Shown piece after piece: positions 20,507-29,018 of a DNA stretch of 64,000 nucleotides. Source of the stretch: Chloroflexota bacterium (lineage in GTDB: Bacteria > Chloroflexota > Anaerolineae > J036 > Brachytrichaceae). Under the pieces are notes generated by a model. That model searched no databases. It was not told the origin of the DNA and saw only the letters and a program-made list of their open reading frames with translations. The position numbers and the translations under genes were made by a program. The DNA lies in the NCBI GenBank assembly GCA_023382055.1, contig JAMCQN010000030.1, positions 57,425 to 121,424 of the forward strand, written 5' to 3'. The stretch's first letter is position 1. Every line of letters starts with the position of its first letter.

Positions 20507-21420
20507 TAGACGATCCATCCCTCCCGCCGCAGGTCGCGCAGGACGACTTTCTCCACCAGTTCGCTGGTGTCGGTCAGGTGATATTTCCCGCCGCGCCGGC
20601 GGCAGAATTCGGCGATCGCGCCGGTCCACTGGTTTAATCGCTGGCGGTACTGGCTGAGCGCCGCATCATCCAGGCTGATATCCTGTGTCGCCGCGGTTTC
20701 TATATCGCGCAGTCGCAGGTCCCCGGCGAATTCCGGATCGAGTTCGGCCGGGCTCAACGTATGCAGCACGTTGACATCCAACCGGCTGCTGCCCAGGGCG
20801 TTCAACCCTTCCGCGTAGCCATCCGCATCCAGGAAGTCGGAGATCACGATACACAAACCCGGCCGGGCGTCCAGTGCGTAACGCTTCAACCAGTTGTTAA
20901 GGCTTGCGGATGCGCCGGGACGATTGGCGGGCACCCGTCCATCCGCCATTTCAGGCGGCAGCGTTTCGCGCTCGATGAATTCCATCACCGCCGATGTTGC
21001 GGCGGCGCCTCGTTTGGGTCCAATGCGCGATCGTGTGCTTGTCTCGACGATGAGGCGGTCGCCTGAGGTCAGGGCGATGTAACTCATCGCCACAGCCAGT
21101 TGTGAGGCGCGTTCCCACTTCGGCGAGAGCGGCTGGTTTTCTTCCCGCCACTGCATGGACGGGCTGGCGTCCAGCAGGACATGCACCGTCAGGTCCTCCT
21201 CGTCCTCGTAAAGTTTGATGTAAGGGCGTTCGAGCCGGGCGTAGATATTCCAGTCGACGCGCCTGGGATCGTCTCCGGGGGTGTAGTCTCGATAATCTGC
21301 AAATTCGACGGATCGTCCGCGCCGCGGGCTGCGCCTTTCGCCCGTTGTGGCGCCGGGTTTGCGCCGGGGCGGCACAAATTGCAGGCCATTCAACGCGCGC
21401 AGAATCGGTTCGATTTGCAT
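20506..21420 (-). CDS. DUF58 domain-containing protein
   Basis: Soluble protein of 304 residues with the DUF58 core motif VEFADYRDYTPGDDPRRVDW (39-58) followed by the VWA-like segment VHVLLDASPSM. It belongs with the downstream BatA-like gene, with which it overlaps by 1 base (TAGTG). The pair is normally part of a MoxR-DUF58-VWA chaperone-like system thought to help assemble or insert metals into partner complexes. Its start lies 4 bases after the stop of the dehydrogenase-like gene upstream on the other side of 21421-21424, so the three genes form one operon. Confidence 0.9.
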   Translation of the reverse strand: MQIEPILRALNGLQFVPPRRKPGATTGERRSPRRGRSVEFADYRDYTPGDDPRRVDWNIYARLERPYIKLYEDEEDLTVHVLLDASPSMQWREENQPLSPKWERASQLAVAMSYIALTSGDRLIVETSTRSRIGPKRGAAATSAVMEFIERETLPPEMADGRVPANRPGASASLNNWLKRYALDARPGLCIVISDFLDADGYAEGLNALGSSRLDVNVLHTLSPAELDPEFAGDLRLRDIETAATQDISLDDAALSQYRQRLNQWTGAIAEFCRRRGGKYHLTDTSELVEKVVLRDLRREGWIV

Positions 21421-21424
21421 ATCG

Positions 21425-22438
21425 TCACAACAGGCTCAATATCCTGTCGGTCAGCTCCCGTGTGCCGGCCTGACCACCCAGGTCGGCGGTGCGGCATCCC
21501 TGCTTTAGCGCTGTGTAAACGGCCTGCTCAATGCAATTCGCTTCCTTCATTAGTTTCCAGTGATAGCGTAGCAGCAAAGCGGCGCTGAGTATGGCGCCGG
21601 CGGGATTTGCAATACCTTTACCCGCAATGTCCGGGGCGCTGCCATGCACCGGTTCGGCGATAGCAACACTCTCGCCGAGGTTAAGCGCCGGCGCAACGCC
21701 CATGCCGCCGCCCCACACGCTCGCGATATCGGAAAGGATATCGCCGAACAGGTTGGTGGATACGACCACGTCGAACTGGCGCGGTTTGGAAGCCAGCAGC
21801 ATGGCGGCGGTGTCGACCAGCAGTTCATTGATTTGCACGTCCGGGTAGCCGGCGCCAACGGCGCGCACGCTGTCGCGGAAAACGCCGTCGGTGATCGGCA
21901 GAATGTTGGCTTTGTGCACGATCGTGAGTTGCTTGCGCGGGCGTTTGGACGCCAGCTCGAACGCAACGCGCCCGATCCGGGTTGATGCAGCCTTCGTAAT
22001 GACGCGCTCGGCAATCGCTTCGTCGCCGCGCATATATTCACGCCCGATGTATAAGCCCTGGGTGTTCTCACGCACGATCAACAGGTCGACAGCGGCCTGC
22101 CCGGTGGATCTGTCTGACGCCAGGTTCAGCTCCCGGGTTGGGCGCAGATTGGCAAACAGGCTGAAACGCTGGCGCATCTGGACTATCGGACTGCGATATC
22201 CCTCAACCTTGCGTGATGGCGACGAGACGGCGCCGAACAGCACTGCGCCGCAATCCTGAATCGCGGCGATTGTCGTGGGGGGTAAGGGATCGCCGCTCCG
22301 GGTAAAACAATCCCAACCCGCCGCGGCCTCCTGAACAGCCAGACCGGGCAACACACGCTGCAGCACCTCGACGGCGCAGGGAATCACTTCACGACCGACG
22401 CCATCTCCCGGGATAACACACAATTTGTATTCGTTCAT
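21425..22438 (-). CDS. isocitrate/isopropylmalate dehydrogenase family (homoisocitrate dehydrogenase-like)
   Basis: NAD(P)-dependent decarboxylating beta-hydroxyacid dehydrogenase, 337 residues. It has the start LCVIPGDGVGREV, the substrate-binding FANLRPTREL, the VRENTQGLYIGRE loop, the catalytic Lys in IVHKANILP, the metal Asp residues in VSTNLFGDILSD, and the NAD-binding EPVHGSAPDIAGKGIANP. The ENTQGLYIG pattern and HGSAPDIAG favour NAD and a homoisocitrate- or isopropylmalate-type substrate. Without leuC/leuD or lys genes nearby the substrate stays open. It is the first gene of an operon with DUF58 and BatA-like genes, an unexpected partnership. Confidence 0.88.
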   Translation of the reverse strand: MNEYKLCVIPGDGVGREVIPCAVEVLQRVLPGLAVQEAAAGWDCFTRSGDPLPPTTIAAIQDCGAVLFGAVSSPSRKVEGYRSPIVQMRQRFSLFANLRPTRELNLASDRSTGQAAVDLLIVRENTQGLYIGREYMRGDEAIAERVITKAASTRIGRVAFELASKRPRKQLTIVHKANILPITDGVFRDSVRAVGAGYPDVQINELLVDTAAMLLASKPRQFDVVVSTNLFGDILSDIASVWGGGMGVAPALNLGESVAIAEPVHGSAPDIAGKGIANPAGAILSAALLLRYHWKLMKEANCIEQAVYTALKQGCRTADLGGQAGTRELTDRILSLL

Positions 22439-22450
22439 GGTCTGATTGAT

Positions 22451-23644
22451 TTAGACATTGCTGGATATGGTTTGGCGGGTTCCGTCGTCCGCCGACTGGC
22501 TTGCCAGCGCCGCCGCTTTGGTTGACGCCGCGATATGTTGCTTGTGGATCTGCGCCTGGCGCAACTGGTGTTGATAGGCTCTCACGTACAGTAGAACCGC
22601 GATATTCGCCAGTGTCCATAACGCGGCGGAAAACTGCTCGACGTAAAACGTAAAGACATTCACCACACAAAGATCCAGTATGAGCGCCGCCTGCACCCAG
22701 AACAGCCCGTGGAACTTTCGGCCTGTGACGAACAGCACGATCCCATACAGCGTGACCGCTGCGGTCACCATGTTGAGCAGGAGATCGATGCCGTTGATCG
22801 TAAGCGAGAAGGGCGAGAACTCCCTTAACCCGGTCGATATATACAGACGCTGGATTTCGCGCGCCAACTCCGGCGATGCCACAGGCACGATAGCCGAGAC
22901 ACTGAAGGCGATCAGCGAGCCCAGGCTGTTCATGGCCAGAATGACCAGCAGGATCACCGTCAGCAGGTTCTGGCGCTGGATAAACCGACGCAACCCCCAC
23001 TGTTCGACACGACCTGCCAGTAGCAGCAACTTTGAGTGGCCTGGTTTGGCTGCTTCACTGTTGACGAATTCCTGTATCGCCTGCGCCAGTTTCACATGAT
23101 CGGGGTCTTTCACGCTGTGCGCGATATGCTCAAGGTCGGTGTTGATGTGGCGGCGGCGATGTTCGGATTGCTCGCCTTCGAACAGCAACTCGGCGTGTTC
23201 CAGCGCATCCACCATCAATTCCTGGTCGCTGAAATACCTGCCTCTGCGCCGGAGCAGGAAAATGATCAGGGTGATGACCAGACACACCACGTAGATGATG
23301 GGCGCAGCCGGCCTGAAGAAATAGTCGTTGTTCGACGTGATGAACTTGCCGACTTCATCAAAGAATAATCCCAGGCCGATGCCCGTCAGAACCGAGCCGA
23401 TGCGGTGTGCTGTGGGCGATCCGTAGATCAGCATCAGCAGGCAGGCGGCCGTCAAAGCAATCCCGCCGTAAAGAAGGTGCGCGATATGCAGAGTCGAATT
23501 GCCTAAACGCGGATAGCCGGTCAGCTCCAGAAAGACGCGCACGATAAGCACAGTCGCGCCGAACGATATCAGGACGTTCAGCACCAGTTGCGGCGCGCTG
23601 GTGCGTCGGACGAGTCGGGGCAGGTTGAGCTTGGAGAGACTCAT
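22451..23644 (-). CDS. unknown multispanning membrane protein
   Basis: I do not recognise this 397-residue protein. It has about four hydrophobic helices in the first 130 residues (including VLISFGATVLIVRVFLE and IALTAACLLMLIYG), then a soluble stretch of about 100 residues with charged and His-containing sequence, then three or four more helices (LLVILAMNSLGSLIAF, LLLNMVTAAVTLYGIVLF, AALILDLCVVNVFTF). The C-terminal tail is Gln/Ala-rich. It has no obvious metal or nucleotide motif. It lies 12 bases upstream of the dehydrogenase gene on the same strand and may be cotranscribed with it. A transporter or a sensor-type membrane scaffold are both possible. Confidence 0.75.
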   Translation of the reverse strand: MSLSKLNLPRLVRRTSAPQLVLNVLISFGATVLIVRVFLELTGYPRLGNSTLHIAHLLYGGIALTAACLLMLIYGSPTAHRIGSVLTGIGLGLFFDEVGKFITSNNDYFFRPAAPIIYVVCLVITLIIFLLRRRGRYFSDQELMVDALEHAELLFEGEQSEHRRRHINTDLEHIAHSVKDPDHVKLAQAIQEFVNSEAAKPGHSKLLLLAGRVEQWGLRRFIQRQNLLTVILLVILAMNSLGSLIAFSVSAIVPVASPELAREIQRLYISTGLREFSPFSLTINGIDLLLNMVTAAVTLYGIVLFVTGRKFHGLFWVQAALILDLCVVNVFTFYVEQFSAALWTLANIAVLLYVRAYQHQLRQAQIHKQHIAASTKAAALASQSADDGTRQTISSNV

Positions 23645-23672
23645 TACGGCTATTCTACCCGCCGCCGTTGCG

Positions 23673-24755
23673 CTACTTGACCAGCATCTGCGTAAGCGAC
23701 GTCTCTATTTCATCCATATCGACGGATTGGTTGCACAGGACGATGAGGGTGATGTTGTCATGCGGGAACCGCGCAATCAGGGTCGTAAAACCGTCCAGAA
23801 CACCGGTGTGCTCCATGACCTGCCTGCCCAGGCGCTGACGAATAAACCAACCATACCCATAACTGCCGGTGTTGCGACCTGGTACTGCTACTTGTGGCCT
23901 GAACATCGGCGCCGATAACCTGGCTGAGATCAGCCGGGTGCTGCTGAGCGCCTGGCTCCAGCGGTACAGGTCTTCCACGGAAGAATACAACCCGCCGGCG
24001 GCGTAGGCTTCGGACATATCCAGATATTCGGCTCTGCTCTGGTCCTCATAACCGACGGCCATCGCATCGCCGATGGCGCCATCCGGGTCATAACCGCTGT
24101 CCTGCATGCGCAGCGGGTCGAAGATATGCTCCTGTAAAAATGCCGCATAAGACTGACCGGATACGCGCTCGATGAGGTAACCCAGCAACACATAGCCCGA
24201 ATTGCTGTATCGCCACGAACTGCCCGGCGAGAAGTCAAGCGCATGGTATTTGAACCGCTGAATGAGATCGACCGGAGAGGCTGCCATAGCCTCTAAAGAA
24301 TCGAAATCGGAGAACGACATATAGTCCGGTATGCCGGATGTGTGGGTCAGTAACTGATGAATCGTAACCAGCTTCCAGGCGCCCGGGCATGCGGGAAGAT
24401 AGGCGCAGATGCGGTCCCTGACCTTCAGCTTGCCCTCATCCTGAAGCAGCAGTATAGCCATCGCGGTGAATTGTTTGCTGACCGATGCCAGCAGGAAGCG
24501 CGTTTGCGGGGTATTGGGCGTGTGATATTCCCGATCAGCCTCGCCATAACCTTTATCCAGCAGGACATCTCCGCCGCGCGCGACCAGCACCGAACCGCTG
24601 AAAGACCCGTCAGCCGTAATCCGATTCAGGTAGGCGTCGATCTGCACGCCGGCGTCGGGCGGCGTATACGGCGCGGCTTGCGCGAGCGGCGCAGACGTTA
24701 CGCCCAGGAGCGCCGCAAAGCTCAACAACAAGGCTGGTACAAAACGGTACAACAT
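23673..24755 (-). CDS. beta-lactamase-family serine hydrolase
   Basis: Exported serine hydrolase of the class C beta-lactamase/DD-peptidase fold, about 360 residues. A signal peptide (LLLSFAALLGVTSAPLAQA) ends near residue 28. Active-site motifs are SVSK (S91-x-x-K94), YSN in WRYSNSGYVLLGYL and HTG in EHTGVLDGF. Likely roles are a peptidase or esterase acting on cell-wall or D-amino-acid substrates; a genuine beta-lactamase is less likely for this group. I chose the ATG at 24755, where the signal peptide begins; the ATG at 24809 would add 18 basic residues. Its 5' end overlaps the truncated LysE remnant. Confidence 0.86.
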   Translation of the reverse strand: MLYRFVPALLLSFAALLGVTSAPLAQAAPYTPPDAGVQIDAYLNRITADGSFSGSVLVARGGDVLLDKGYGEADREYHTPNTPQTRFLLASVSKQFTAMAILLLQDEGKLKVRDRICAYLPACPGAWKLVTIHQLLTHTSGIPDYMSFSDFDSLEAMAASPVDLIQRFKYHALDFSPGSSWRYSNSGYVLLGYLIERVSGQSYAAFLQEHIFDPLRMQDSGYDPDGAIGDAMAVGYEDQSRAEYLDMSEAYAAGGLYSSVEDLYRWSQALSSTRLISARLSAPMFRPQVAVPGRNTGSYGYGWFIRQRLGRQVMEHTGVLDGFTTLIARFPHDNITLIVLCNQSVDMDEIETSLTQMLVK

Positions 24756-24967
24756 GCCGATACTGCGCCTGCCAGAGCGCTTCCCTCTAAAGCGAAAACG
24801 CCCAGCCACACTTGGTATAGCCCGAAAATTCCGAGCGCCAGCGCCGCCGGCAAGGCGCGCCGCCAGCCGCGCTCCAGCGATAATGAGATCAGGTATGCCT
24901 GGAATGGCCCGGGTTGCACAGCCGCGGAAAAGCCAAGCCCGATGCCCTGTAACATGTAGAGAAGCAT
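24722..24967 (-). pseudogene. LysE-family transporter remnant
   Basis: A reading frame of about 82 codons from ATG 24967 starts like a complete LysE/RhtB-family amino acid exporter (MLQGIGLGFSAAVQPGPFQA, then LISLSLERGWRRALPAA). It then jumps to a sequence that resembles a later membrane segment and ends in an unrelated tail overlapping the serine hydrolase start. A full LysE protein has about 200 residues and several more helices, so the gene appears to have lost its middle and end. I infer an internal deletion; the alternative is a small intact membrane protein. Confidence 0.6.
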
Positions 24968-25002
24968 TGGCCTGATTATGCTACAGGGCATAAGATTAAG
25001 GT

Positions 25003-25452
25003 GTGAACGACCAATACGACCCCGAGAATACGCTGCAGATAAACGAGCGCGTGCGCATCCCATACGCTGACCTTCTGTATCGCTATACGCGCAGCAGCGG
25101 CCCGGGCGGTCAACACACCAACAAGACCGAAACTGCGGTTGAACTGGTGTTCGACTTAACGCATACGCCGGTACTTACGGAAGATGAGCGGGCGCTGGCG
25201 CTGCAGCGGTTATCCGGCTATCTGGACACTGAAGGCCTGCTGCATCTGGAATCGCAATCCGAGCGCAGCCAATTGCGCAATCGCGAGGAAGTGACGCAGC
25301 GATTCGCTGAACTGCTCCGACGGGCGCTGCAACCGGTGAGGCGCCGTCGCCCCACGCAACCATCCCGCGCCGCGCGCGAACGCCGCCTGAACCGAAAACG
25401 CCATACCGCCGAAGTTAAAACCAGGCGTCGACGTCCATCCATAGACGAGTAG
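25003..25452 (+). CDS. arfB: alternative ribosome-rescue peptidyl-tRNA hydrolase ArfB
   Basis: Class I release-factor-like protein, 149 residues. The catalytic GGQ (35-37) is in SSGPGGQHTNKTET, and there is no codon-recognition domain. A C-terminal tail rich in Arg/Lys (from about 110) would insert into the mRNA channel of stalled ribosomes. It thus hydrolyses peptidyl-tRNA on non-stop ribosomes. The length is close to E. coli ArfB (140). The start is GTG. It is transcribed away from the LysE remnant and convergent with the cytochrome bc operon. Confidence 0.92.
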   Translation: MNDQYDPENTLQINERVRIPYADLLYRYTRSSGPGGQHTNKTETAVELVFDLTHTPVLTEDERALALQRLSGYLDTEGLLHLESQSERSQLRNREEVTQRFAELLRRALQPVRRRRPTQPSRAARERRLNRKRHTAEVKTRRRRPSIDE

Positions 25453-25480
25453 CGCCAACCGTACGATGTTTGAGACCGAT

Positions 25481-25514
25481 AAAAAAGTCCCCGATACGGC
25501 GGGGTATCGGGGAC
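25481..25514 (-). terminator. intrinsic terminator of the cytochrome bc operon
   Basis: A perfect 11-base stem (GTCCCCGATAC / GTATCGGGGAC) with a 6-base loop, followed on the minus strand by six U residues. It lies 20 bases after the stop of the cytochrome b/c fusion gene. The arfB gene converges on it from the other side. Confidence 0.9.
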
Positions 25515-25533
25515 ATGGACAAGGACGGCGCGT

Positions 25534-26661
25534 TTACTTGGCCGGTTTTTCCGGTGCGCCAGCCTTTACCCACCGCTCAAAGATAGAGATCAGATCCGGG
25601 CTGAGCGCCTTTGTGGGAGGCATCGCGCCGCCCGCCTCGATCTTCTCTCCGTGGAGCATGCGGATCAGGTTGGAGTTCAGGTCGCCTGCGACGATATTGG
25701 GCTTGTGGTCACCGCTGTTCATCAGGTCGCTATAGCTCCCCATGTAGTAATTGTTGTTCTCTTTGCCGGGACGGTGGCACGACACGCAATATCGCTTGAC
25801 AATCGGCGCGATATTCACGTCATAAGATGGTATGTCATTGGGACCCAGCGCAGGAATTGCATTGGTCTGCGCGGCTCCCTTGGGCACTTCAACACGGTTA
25901 TCCCAGGTGTAGCGCATGAAGGTAACCAGGTTGTCGATATCGCTGCGGGAAAGCTCTCCGCCGAAAGCCTTGCCGAAGGGCGGCATGCCGAGATCGGGTT
26001 GACCGTATTCGACGATGTTATAGAGCGTATCGTCCATGCGCGTGTACATTTCGTCCTGGGAGTTGATGGCTTTCATCTTGTAGCCTTCCAGCCCTTTCAC
26101 TCCCTTGATGACGCCGCCCTCACCCTCAGCGCCGTGGCATTCCGCGCATTGGACTGAGTAGATGTCCTGCCCGGCGGAGATTTGCGCGGGCAGCGTTGTG
26201 GCCACCGCCCCTGCATTTTCCTGTGCCGGCGTCGTCACCACCGCGCGTATCGTCAGAAAGACCATGGCTGCGACGACCACGCTCATAAAGCCAATCGCGA
26301 ATTTACGCTTCTTCCAGTGGCGGGCGGGATTTTTGTCGTAAAACGGCAACAACAGCAAGGCGAACACCGCAGCGACCGGGATGACCGTCGTGCCAACCCA
26401 TTCCAGACTGCCTGGGAAGAACTTGAGCATCTCAAAAAGGAACAGGAAGTACCACTCCGGCCGGGGAATGTAGGCTGTATCGCTGGGGTCCGCCTTGGGT
26501 TCGGCAGCTACTCCGACGAACGCAGCCAGTCCAACCAGCAGCAGGAATATCGCGAACATGACGAGCATATCGCGATATAGCGAATCAGGGAAAAATTTCT
26601 CGCCGTTACGCTTGGCGCGCAGATATTTCTCTTTGTACTGGGCTTTCTGTAAATCGTTCAT
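25534..26661 (-). CDS. qcrC: cytochrome b subunit IV fused to two c-type cytochrome domains
   Basis: Third subunit of a bc-type quinol oxidase complex, 375 residues. The N-terminal 140 residues form the C-terminal half of cytochrome b (three helices; PRPEWYFLFLFEMLKFFPG at the Qo site). A membrane helix near 122-140 leads to two extracytoplasmic haem c domains: CAECH (172-176, probable Met ligand M226 in GMPPFG) and CVSCH (292-296, with GGAMPP as probable Met ligand). Bacillus QcrC has one haem domain; the second here is planctomycete-like in sequence. It ends the operon Rieske-cytochrome b-b/c. Confidence 0.9.
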   Translation of the reverse strand: MNDLQKAQYKEKYLRAKRNGEKFFPDSLYRDMLVMFAIFLLLVGLAAFVGVAAEPKADPSDTAYIPRPEWYFLFLFEMLKFFPGSLEWVGTTVIPVAAVFALLLLPFYDKNPARHWKKRKFAIGFMSVVVAAMVFLTIRAVVTTPAQENAGAVATTLPAQISAGQDIYSVQCAECHGAEGEGGVIKGVKGLEGYKMKAINSQDEMYTRMDDTLYNIVEYGQPDLGMPPFGKAFGGELSRSDIDNLVTFMRYTWDNRVEVPKGAAQTNAIPALGPNDIPSYDVNIAPIVKRYCVSCHRPGKENNNYYMGSYSDLMNSGDHKPNIVAGDLNSNLIRMLHGEKIEAGGAMPPTKALSPDLISIFERWVKAGAPEKPAK

Positions 26662-26735
26662 CGTGCGACACCTTGTCGAAACCGGCGCAGGCAGGCCGTG
26701 TTGCCGGCCTGTCGCTCAACGCCGCCGTTCCTCAT

Positions 26736-27398
26736 CTAGTCATTTTCCTTGGGTACCGATGAGATACCGATGCGGATTACCAGGTATATGTGGACGCCGA
26801 TCAATGCAATGATGATCGCCGGGAACATCCAGATATGCGCCGAGAAAAAGCGCGCCAGCGTGACGCCGCTGAGATCGGAGCCGCCCCTGAGCGCGCGCAG
26901 GATGAACTCGCCGATGCCCGGAACAGTGCCGGCGATTGACGTGCCGACTGTGGTCGCCCAGTAAGCCTTCTGATCCCACGGCAACAGGTATCCGGTGAAA
27001 CCCATACCCAGTGTCGCCAGGAGCAGGAAGACGCCGGTGGTCCAGGTTATTTCGCGCGGGTACTTGTACGCGGCGTAGAAGAATACCCGCAGCATATGCA
27101 GAAAGACGGTGATCACCATCAGCGTGGCGCCCCAGTGGTGGATGCCGCGGATCAGCCAGCCGAAAGCCACGCCATTCATGATGTACTGGATGCTGTCGTA
27201 GGCCTTGTCGGGGGAAGGCACATAGTACGCCGAAAGCATGATACCCGTCACAACCTGCAGGGCGAAAAGAAACAGCGTCGCGCTGCCCAGCGTGAACCAC
27301 CAGTTGACTTTGGGCACCATGCGGTCCAGAACCGTCTTATAAATTCCGCTGAGACCGAGACGTTCGTCCAGCCATGGGTACATTCTTTTGCTGATCAT
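26736..27398 (-). CDS. qcrB: cytochrome b (N-terminal half), bc complex
   Basis: Cytochrome b6-type subunit, 220 residues, carrying the first four helices. Haem ligand His residues appear in the two expected helices: IRGIHHWGATLMV / FLHMLRVFFYAA and ARFFSAHIWMFPAII / GVHIYLVIRIG. The Qi/Qo segment TGYLLPWDQKAYWATTVG is typical. The C-terminal half of cytochrome b is supplied by the next gene, as in b6f and Bacillus complexes. A 43-base gap separates it from the Rieske gene. Confidence 0.92.
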   Translation of the reverse strand: MISKRMYPWLDERLGLSGIYKTVLDRMVPKVNWWFTLGSATLFLFALQVVTGIMLSAYYVPSPDKAYDSIQYIMNGVAFGWLIRGIHHWGATLMVITVFLHMLRVFFYAAYKYPREITWTTGVFLLLATLGMGFTGYLLPWDQKAYWATTVGTSIAGTVPGIGEFILRALRGGSDLSGVTLARFFSAHIWMFPAIIIALIGVHIYLVIRIGISSVPKEND

Positions 27399-27441
27399 GT
27401 GAGCACCTTTAGTGAGTAAATGGCATGAGTAACCGAGTCTA

Positions 27442-27927
27442 TTACGACTGAATGACGTGGATCAGAAGCGCGCCATTTTCAACTTTAGACTCGTATTGAT
27501 CGAGCGGGCGGGGCGGCGGTCCCGATACCACGCCGCCGTCTTTGTTGAAGTGGGCGTCGTGGCAAGGACATATGAACTCATTGGAATCTTTGTGGAAAGT
27601 GACCCGGCATCCCAGATGGGTGCAAACGGAGGAAAATACCCTGACCTTATCGGTGGCATCGCGCAATACGAAGACGCTGATGCTATTGACTGTCTTCTCC
27701 CAGCCATTGACTTTAGTGCGGGTAAAGCTGAACGGGGTCGGCACACCGACCGGATAGCTGTCCAATTTGCCGACAGGCACCCATGCGTCAGACTTCGTAA
27801 CGTTCAGGGCTGGTGAAATCAGGAAACCAATCACGGGTAACCCGACGACTATTCCCATAATTGACCCGGCAAAAGTCATGACAGACATGATGAAGCCTCG
27901 GCGGCTGAGATTTGGAGAGCGAGCCAT
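27442..27927 (-). CDS. qcrA: Rieske iron-sulfur protein of the bc complex
   Basis: Rieske 2Fe-2S protein, 161 residues. An N-terminal twin-arginine segment (SRRGFIM, 8-14) and one helix anchor it in the membrane by the Tat route. The cluster motifs are CTHLGC (102-107) and CPCHDAHF (120-127), providing two Cys and two His ligands. GGAGG lies 6 bases before the ATG at 27927, so I prefer it to the upstream TTG. The gene is first in its operon and diverges from the second sdhC gene across a 212-base gap with no gene. Confidence 0.93.
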   Translation of the reverse strand: MARSPNLSRRGFIMSVMTFAGSIMGIVVGLPVIGFLISPALNVTKSDAWVPVGKLDSYPVGVPTPFSFTRTKVNGWEKTVNSISVFVLRDATDKVRVFSSVCTHLGCRVTFHKDSNEFICPCHDAHFNKDGGVVSGPPPRPLDQYESKVENGALLIHVIQS

Positions 27928-28139
27928 CAACAACCTCCATCCTTTTCTATGTGTCTACAACGGCTGTCAGGCACGCGGCCGGAGCAACCTGCAAGGTGAA
28001 CGAAATTGTAGAGCAGATCGCGCCATATCGTAATGGATACCTGTCACTCCAAATGCAAGTAGATTGTCACTTTGCGTGGGATGGATATCACGTAATAATA
28101 GTGCACACCGAACAACGGATTATTCGACTGGAGGAACTC

Positions 28140-28526
28140 ATGAGCGCTGGTAGCAGAAGCGTTGGCCTGGAGGGGCTGAGGTACAGAGGCGGCGCCACGA
28201 TGTGGTCGTGGATGCTGCACCGCATCAGCGGTGTAGGCCTGATCGTCTTCGTCGCAATGCATGTAGTCTCTGCGTTTCTCCTGCAGAACCTGGGCAGTGA
28301 CGTCGGAAAAATCTACAATTCGGTCTTCGAATCGTGGGCGTTCCAGAGCTTTATCTATTTCTGCGTCATTTTCCACGCGCTCAACGGGGCGCGCATCATC
28401 GTTCTGGATACCTGGCCGAAGCTTCTGCCGTACCAGCGTGAAGCGACCTGGTTGCAGTGGTTGATCTTTATCCCGGTCTACGGCCTGACGCTTCTCATCC
28501 TGATTCAACGCGGCCTGGGCGGCTAA
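28140..28526 (+). CDS. succinate dehydrogenase cytochrome b subunit (SdhC-like, second copy)
   Basis: Membrane anchor of a succinate:quinone reductase, 128 residues. The N-terminus ends in HRISGVGLIVFVAMHV, with the quinone-site HR-x-SG, and helix 2 has the haem ligand region FHALNGARIIVLD. Three helices are visible. GGAGGAAC directly precedes the ATG at 28140; upstream in-frame starts would add 76 residues with no family similarity. It pairs with the following small gene. The catalytic subunits lie downstream on the opposite strand, together with another SdhC/SdhD pair. Confidence 0.85.
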   Translation: MSAGSRSVGLEGLRYRGGATMWSWMLHRISGVGLIVFVAMHVVSAFLLQNLGSDVGKIYNSVFESWAFQSFIYFCVIFHALNGARIIVLDTWPKLLPYQREATWLQWLIFIPVYGLTLLILIQRGLGG

Positions 28527-28535
28527 GGAGCAGCA

Positions 28536-28961
28536 ATGTTACGATCACAAACAATTCCCCGGCGAGGTTGGTCGCTGGAATTCGTCATGTGGGTGTTTAC
28601 ACGCATATCCGGCGCCGGCATGCTGATTGTCGGCGCTCTGGGTATGGCCGGCGCTCTGTGGATGGGCGCGCGCACGCAGATGGACCTGGCAACCTTGATG
28701 CGCTGGACGTTCTTCCCGAATCCGAACCACATCGTCAACAGCAATATCCCCGACGTGAACCTGGGCTGGGTCGGTGTGTACTGGCAGATTCTACAGACAC
28801 TGATCATTTTCCTCGGTGTCACCCACGGGTTTAACGGCTTGCGCGTCGTCATTGAAGATTACATCCATTCCGTCCTCATTAACCGGGTATTGCGCGTGAT
28901 TATCCTGTTGCTGTGGATTGCTGTGATGGTTATTGCGTTTTACATCATCTTCACGTCATAA
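28536..28961 (+). CDS. succinate dehydrogenase membrane anchor (SdhD-like, second copy)
   Basis: Small membrane protein, 141 residues, immediately after the SdhC-like gene (9-base gap). It has three helices and the pattern WVFTRISGAGMLIVGALG and FLGVTHGFNGLRVVIEDYI, matching the SdhD anchor with the haem-ligand His in THGFNGLR. It has a longer loop (residues 49-77) than the other copy. Its 3' end faces sdhB on the opposite strand with a shared terminator between them. Confidence 0.8.
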   Translation: MLRSQTIPRRGWSLEFVMWVFTRISGAGMLIVGALGMAGALWMGARTQMDLATLMRWTFFPNPNHIVNSNIPDVNLGWVGVYWQILQTLIIFLGVTHGFNGLRVVIEDYIHSVLINRVLRVIILLLWIAVMVIAFYIIFTS

Positions 28962-28964
28962 AGC

Positions 28965-29001
28965 AAAAAAGCCCGGCTCCTGTTGCGGGAACCAGGCTTT
29001 T
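28965..29001. terminator. bidirectional terminator between second SdhD and SdhB
   Basis: An imperfect stem (AAGCCCGGCTCC with GGGAACCAGGCTT) has an A-run on the left side and a T-run on the right side. It can end transcription of both the plus-strand sdhCD-like pair and the minus-strand sdhBADC operon. Confidence 0.7.
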
Positions 29002-29018
29002 CGACGAAAAGCCCCGTA

